Origin: an uncultured bacterium
GTDB lineage: Bacteria; Pseudomonadota; Gammaproteobacteria; Burkholderiales; Burkholderiaceae_F
Reading direction: 5' to 3'
DNA: 10,464 nucleotides
Assembly (NCBI GenBank): GCA_905215795.1
Contig: CAJMRV010000043.1
Location: forward strand, 1-10,464
The notes under the pieces were generated by a model. The model was given only the letters and a program-made list of their open reading frames with translations. It ran no database searches and was not told the DNA's origin. Position numbers and translations under genes: made by a program. Below are positions 6,906 to 10,464 of the stretch, piece after piece; the first letter of the stretch is position 1, and each line of letters opens with the position of its first letter.

Positions 6906-6968
6906 TTGGGCCGGGGCCTGCCTGCCCTTCAGTTTTTCAGTGTCAAGCGTGACGTAGGTGACTGAACA

Positions 6969-8321
6969 TCACCGTGCGGCCTCCGGCGTCGGGGACGTCC
7001 CTCCGGCATCCCCCTCGCCTTCATCCCCGCCCGAGATGGCCATCGCGAGGTGGCGACCGCGCTCCAGGTCGATGAAGGCGAGCACGATCAACGAGACGAC
7101 GAAGAAGCACCCCGTCGAGAGGATCGCCAGGCGGTGGTTGCCGCCCGTCACCGCGGTGATCGCGCCGTAGGTCACGGGACCCACGACCGAGGCGGTCCAG
7201 AGCGCCATGTTCCAGAAGCTGAAGAATTCCGCCAGGCGCGACTTCGGCGCGAGGAGCGCCACCATCGTGCGTCCCGCCGACTGGCACGCGCCCATGGCGA
7301 TGCCCGCGAGGTTCGCCGCCACCCAGAAGACGGGGCGCGAGGTGGCGAACCAGGCCGTCACGACCATACCGATCCAGAGCGCGAGCGTGAGGGCGAGCGT
7401 CGCCTTGTGCCCGAGGCGGTCCTGGACGTGTCCGAAGCCGAAGGCCCCGGCGGCGGCCGTGATGTTGACGATGAAGATCATGAAGAGCGTGTCCTCGACC
7501 GTGAAGCCCATCACCTCGGAGGCGTAGACCGCGGCGAGCGTGATCACGACGGAGACCCCCGACTGGAAGAAGAACCCGCAGAGACTGAGCCGTGCGAAGT
7601 CCTTGAAGTCGCGGATGTGCCGGAGCGTGCCGAGGATCTCGGCCCAGCTCGAACGGGCCGCGCCGGAGAGCGTCAACCGGGCGGCGCCCGTCTCCCGGGG
7701 GCGGGAGCGCTCCTTTAAAAAGAGGAAGAGCGGGAGCGCCGCGGCCGCATAGAGTGCTGCGGTGGACCAGAGGATCGCGTGCGGAACCGCCTCCGGGGCG
7801 CTCCGGACGATCACGAGGGCGATCCCGAGGGCGAGGAGCCCGCCGAAGTAGCCGAGCCCCCAGCCCCAGCCGGAGGCGCGTCCCATGGATTCGGGACGGG
7901 CGAGTTCGGGGAGGAAGGCCGAGCTCAGGGACTCGCCCATGTTGTAGCCCACGTTGCTGATGACGAGCATCAGGCCCGCGAAGAGCCACGTGCCTGGTCC
8001 GCTCCAGCCGAGGAGCACGGTGCCGAGAACACAGGCGAGGGTCGCCCCGAGAAGCCAGCGCTTCTTCGTCGCGCGGGCGTCGGCGAGCGAGCCCGCCATC
8101 GGCATGATCAGCATCGAGAGGAAGTTGCTCAGCCCGATGAAGAGCGTCCAGAGGAAGGTCGCGTTCTCCTCGCCCGCGGCGACGACGCTCACGAAATAGA
8201 CGTTGAAGACGGCCGTGAGGACCACGGTCGTGTAACCCGAGTTGCCGAAGTCGTAGAGCGCCCAGCTCCACATCTCACGGCGTCGGACGCCGGGCCGCGC
8301 CCAGCGCGCTACATCGAACAT
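6969..8321 (-). CDS. MFS transporter, UMF1 (Atg22-like) family
   Basis: The 450-aa protein is an inner-membrane carrier with twelve hydrophobic segments in two halves of six. The first segment carries WALYDFGNSGY (about residues 20-30), the hallmark of UMF1/Atg22-like transporters in bacteria. MFS motif-A-like loops follow segment 2 (GSLADARATKKR) and segment 8 (GHVQDRLGHKATL). A charged cytoplasmic linker (RSRPRETGAAR) separates the halves, and the C-terminal tail is hydrophilic. Yeast Atg22 exports amino acids from the vacuole; the substrates of bacterial members are mostly unknown. The ATG at 8321 is chosen because GGAG stands eight bases upstream and the protein then begins just before the first segment; the longer frame to 8384 is antisense-free but has no such signal. 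The start overlaps the end of the upstream deacetylase gene by 13 nt, so the two are co-translated. It may move the substrate or product of that enzyme (inference). Confidence 0.85.
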   Translation of the reverse strand: MFDVARWARPGVRRREMWSWALYDFGNSGYTTVVLTAVFNVYFVSVVAAGEENATFLWTLFIGLSNFLSMLIMPMAGSLADARATKKRWLLGATLACVLGTVLLGWSGPGTWLFAGLMLVISNVGYNMGESLSSAFLPELARPESMGRASGWGWGLGYFGGLLALGIALVIVRSAPEAVPHAILWSTAALYAAAALPLFLFLKERSRPRETGAARLTLSGAARSSWAEILGTLRHIRDFKDFARLSLCGFFFQSGVSVVITLAAVYASEVMGFTVEDTLFMIFIVNITAAAGAFGFGHVQDRLGHKATLALTLALWIGMVVTAWFATSRPVFWVAANLAGIAMGACQSAGRTMVALLAPKSRLAEFFSFWNMALWTASVVGPVTYGAITAVTGGNHRLAILSTGCFFVVSLIVLAFIDLERGRHLAMAISGGDEGEGDAGGTSPTPEAAR

Positions 8322-9352
8322 CGGTCCTTCTCCGAGTAGCGCACCATGGTGTTGAGATGAGAGAGCACGCTCCTGGCGAGGCACCTCAGCGAGTAGCCCC
8401 CTTCGAGCACGCTCACGATGCGGCCCGAGGCGTGGCGCTCGGCGAAGTCCATGAGCCAGCGCGTGAGGCTCGCGAAATCGGCCTCACCGAGCTTGAGCTG
8501 CGCCATCTTCTCCTCGGTGTGGGCGTCGAAGCCCGCCGAAACGAGGATCAGCTCAGGGGCGAAGCGGTCGATCGCGCGGGTCCAGGCGGTCTTGACCGCC
8601 TCGAGGAGCTCGGCGCCCGTCGTCCCCGCGGGGAGCGGGAGGCGGTAGACGTTCGAGGGCTTCTCCTCGGGGAGCACGCTCGGGAAGAGCGGCCACTGGA
8701 AGAGCGAATGGAACTGCACCCCGTCGACGCCCCCGAGGATGCTCTCGGTGCCGTCGCCGTGGTGGACGTCGAAGTCGACAACGAGCACGCGGCGGATCCC
8801 GTGGACCTTCATGGCGTGGAGCGCCCCGACGGCGACGTTGTTGAAGAAGCAGAAGCCGCCGGCCTTGTCGCGCTTGGCGTGGTGTCCGGGCGGGCGGATC
8901 GCGCAGAAGGCGTTCTGGAGGCGGCTCGAGAGCACCTCGTTGACGGCCGAGACGACGGCGCCCACGCTCTTCATGGCGGCCTCGTAGGTCTTGGGACCCA
9001 CGGGGGAGTCGGGTTCGGAGAAGCGCTCCAGGGCTTCTTCATCCCCTTCGCTCGCCCGCCTCAGGGCCTCGACGTAGTCGGGGTCGTGGGCGAGCAGAAC
9101 GTCGGCGACGTCGGCGGGACCCGCCTCATAGCGGCGCACCCGGTCCTCGAGCCCCGTGGCGATCATCAGCTCCTCGATCTTGTCGAGGCGCTCGGGGGAT
9201 TCGGGCGAGGCCATGGAACCCCCGCCGGGGGCGGCCTCCACGTCGATGAAGCCCTCGGGAGGACACGCGATCCTCGGGCCTTCGATCGCCACGCAGTCGT
9301 GGGTGAAGTACCCCGTCTTGAGCAGAGGCAGGAGCAATGGGTCATCCGTCAT
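8309..9352 (-). CDS. Histone deacetylase family protein (acetoin utilization / acetylpolyamine amidohydrolase type)
   Basis: This is a zinc-dependent deacetylase of the arginase/HDAC fold, 347 aa, cytoplasmic. The active-site set is complete: AIRPPGHHA with His157/His158 of the charge relay, GFCFFNNVAV, VVDFDVHHGDGTE with zinc ligands Asp195 and His197, VSAGFDAH with the third zinc ligand Asp276, and VLEGGYSL with the catalytic-type Tyr320. The sequence is closest by eye to the bacterial class II-like group (HDAH, AcuC relatives), which removes acetyl groups from lysine side chains, acetylpolyamines or small amides. The substrate cannot be read from the sequence. The ATG at 9352 has a weak GAGAG about nine bases upstream. 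The gene heads a two-gene operon with the MFS transporter (13-nt overlap). A 17-nt dyad lies 28 bases before the start and may be an operator. Confidence 0.92.
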   Translation of the reverse strand: MTDDPLLLPLLKTGYFTHDCVAIEGPRIACPPEGFIDVEAAPGGGSMASPESPERLDKIEELMIATGLEDRVRRYEAGPADVADVLLAHDPDYVEALRRASEGDEEALERFSEPDSPVGPKTYEAAMKSVGAVVSAVNEVLSSRLQNAFCAIRPPGHHAKRDKAGGFCFFNNVAVGALHAMKVHGIRRVLVVDFDVHHGDGTESILGGVDGVQFHSLFQWPLFPSVLPEEKPSNVYRLPLPAGTTGAELLEAVKTAWTRAIDRFAPELILVSAGFDAHTEEKMAQLKLGEADFASLTRWLMDFAERHASGRIVSVLEGGYSLRCLARSVLSHLNTMVRYSEKDRCSM

Positions 9353-9379
9353 GTGTGTCGGTCTCTCGCGGAAAAAAGG

Positions 9380-9396
9380 TTCTTGTATTACAAGAA
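9380..9396. promoter_or_regulatory. Perfect 17-nt palindrome upstream of the deacetylase operon, candidate operator
   Basis: TTCTTGTA-T-TACAAGAA is an uninterrupted dyad with 8-bp arms around one central base, in the 176-bp divergent region. It is A/T-rich within GC-rich DNA and ends 28 bases before the deacetylase ATG. Its size and symmetry suit a dimeric regulator; no T run follows, so a terminator is unlikely. The hexamer TGTAAT on the minus strand inside it could be a -10 box, but no convincing -35 is present. Confidence 0.5.
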
Positions 9397-9470
9397 GTTT
9401 CGAAAATTGCCACGGGCATTAACCCGAAGGCGGACTTACGGGATTTCGCCTACCTTTTTCGGGCGCCCGT

Positions 9471-9479
9471 TGATACAAT
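9471..9479 (+). promoter_or_regulatory. Extended -10 promoter candidate of mltB
   Basis: TGATACAAT forms an extended -10 element (TG, one base, then TACAAT matching TATAAT at five of six). No good -35 box stands 17 bases upstream, as is common for extended -10 promoters. A perfect 10-bp palindrome CGGGCGCCCG (9460-9469) lies directly upstream. The transcript would begin near 9486, about 43 bases before the mltB ATG. Confidence 0.5.
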
Positions 9480-9528
9480 GGGTGAAATTATCGACCTCAA
9501 TTGTAAGTGATTTCCGACTGACCCACGC

Positions 9529-10464
9529 ATGCTCCCCTCTCTGATCTCCCGACTGCTACTCACCGGCTCGATGAGCGCGCTGCTTCTGGCGAGCGCTCCG
9601 GGCCACGCCGAGCACTACGACGAGCGTGCCGAAGTCCGTCAGTTCATGGAGGGCCTCTCCGAGAAGGAGGCCATCCCGCTCGACTGGCTGCTCAAGGCCG
9701 CCCGCGGCGCCTCCTATTCGGCCGTGAGCGAACGCCTCACCACGCCGAAGACCGGCCAGAGCGTCAAGATCACGCATGAGAAGAACTTCCTCAAGTACTC
9801 CAGGAGGCTCCTGAGCCCGGACCGCGTCGTGCGCGGGCTCGCCTTCGTGGAGGCCAACTCCGACGCACTCCTCGCCATGCAGGAGCGCTGGGGCGTCTCC
9901 CCGTTCGTCGTGGCCGCCATCATCGGCATCGAAACGAACTACGGACGCACGATGGGCCGCTCCCGCGAGCTCGACGTCCTGATGACGCTCTCGTTCGACT
10001 ACACCCGCCGCGCCGCCTTCTACAAACGCGAGCTCTCCGCCTACCTCAAGTACTGCTGGGCCCAGGGGATCGACCCGATGGACTACCGCGGCAGCTACGC
10101 GGGCGCCCTCGGCCTCGGGCAGTTCATGCCCACGTCGGCCTTGACCTACGGCACCGACGGCGACGGAGACGGGAAAATCGACCTCGTCGACAACCCCGCC
10201 GACGCGATCGCGTCCGTGGCGAACTTCCTCAAGGGCCACGGCTGGAAGGCCGACACCCCGGCCCTGCTTAGGATCAAGTCCGGCGACGAGGTGATGAAGA
10301 AGAACCTCGACGGGGGGATCAAGACCCACACCCGCATCTCCGCCCTCCAGAAGGAAGGCGTCGAGATGCTTGAAGTGGAGGCCGTCGACTCCGACGAGCC
10401 CGTCCTCATCGTGGACATCCCCTGGAAGAATTCCGACAAGAAGGAGACGACCTGGTACCTCGGA
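9529..10464 (+). CDS. mltB: MltB, lytic murein transglycosylase B (3' end beyond window)
   Basis: MltB cleaves the glycan strand between MurNAc and GlcNAc in the periplasm, leaving 1,6-anhydroMurNAc, for peptidoglycan turnover. The frame is open from the ATG at 9529 to the window end (312 codons, no stop). Residues 1-27 are a signal peptide (MLPSLISRLLLTGSMSALLL, then SAPGHA before E28); there is no lipobox, unlike E. coli MltB. The catalytic glutamate is Glu135 in GIETNYGRTMG, followed by the family motif GSYAGALGLGQFMPTS (188-203) and an EF-hand-like calcium loop TDGDGDGKIDL (209-219), as known from Slt35. SLT-fold family members are usually somewhat longer, so only the C-terminus is missing. 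There is no clear Shine-Dalgarno sequence. It is transcribed away from the deacetylase operon. Confidence 0.93.
   Translation, partial: MLPSLISRLLLTGSMSALLLASAPGHAEHYDERAEVRQFMEGLSEKEAIPLDWLLKAARGASYSAVSERLTTPKTGQSVKITHEKNFLKYSRRLLSPDRVVRGLAFVEANSDALLAMQERWGVSPFVVAAIIGIETNYGRTMGRSRELDVLMTLSFDYTRRAAFYKRELSAYLKYCWAQGIDPMDYRGSYAGALGLGQFMPTSALTYGTDGDGDGKIDLVDNPADAIASVANFLKGHGWKADTPALLRIKSGDEVMKKNLDGGIKTHTRISALQKEGVEMLEVEAVDSDEPVLIVDIPWKNSDKKETTWYLG

Noticed and set aside
6930..6965. Repeated GTGAC/GTCA words between the convergent genes
   Set aside because: Arms are only four or five bases and do not form a convincing hairpin or direct-repeat array.
8357..9544. 395-codon open frame on the plus strand
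   Set aside because: Antisense to the deacetylase, whose full set of catalytic motifs is on the other strand.

Overview
The window is a GC-rich proteobacterial chromosome segment carrying housekeeping genes, with an A+T-richer insertion sequence at its left edge. The divergent pair bamD / rluD-pgeF is an arrangement well known from beta- and gammaproteobacteria. Together with the lipoprotein BamD, a DUF945-like exported protein and an MltB transglycosylase, it shows a Gram-negative cell. A Burkholderiales relative (for example the Sutterella group) is a reasonable guess, but it is an inference and not proven here.

Layout, left to right. Positions 1-1181 hold an IS3-family (IS150-like) element on the minus strand. 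Its orfA and orfB are joined by a -1 frameshift site, its 5' terminal repeat lies near 1181, and its orfB is cut off near position 27, possibly by another IS. Positions 1269-2645 (-) are rimO (ribosomal protein S12 methylthiotransferase). A hairpin terminator at about 2690-2726 separates it from the rluD-pgeF operon (2827-4732, -), whose two genes overlap by 8 nt. bamD (4731-5501, +) starts divergently. Its start codon overlaps that of rluD, and its promoter lies inside the rluD coding sequence. A strong terminator follows, then a DUF945/YdgA-like gene (5640-6815, +) with its own hairpin. On the minus strand follow a two-gene operon: a histone-deacetylase-family deacetylase (8309-9352) and an UMF1-type MFS transporter (6969-8321), overlapping by 13 nt. 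A divergent intergenic region with a perfect 17-nt dyad separates this operon from mltB (9529 onward, +), which runs off the right end.

Functional themes are translation and ribosome maturation (rimO, rluD), cell envelope assembly and peptidoglycan quality control (bamD, pgeF, mltB, probably the DUF945-like protein), and a deacetylase/transporter pair of unknown substrate. I see no defence system, CRISPR array, rRNA, tRNA or phage module. No stretch over 300 bases lacks a gene. The most interesting signals are regulatory: the IS frameshift site, a terminal hairpin placed to hide the transposase ribosome binding site from rimO read-through, the overlapping bamD/rluD starts, and the dyad upstream of the deacetylase.
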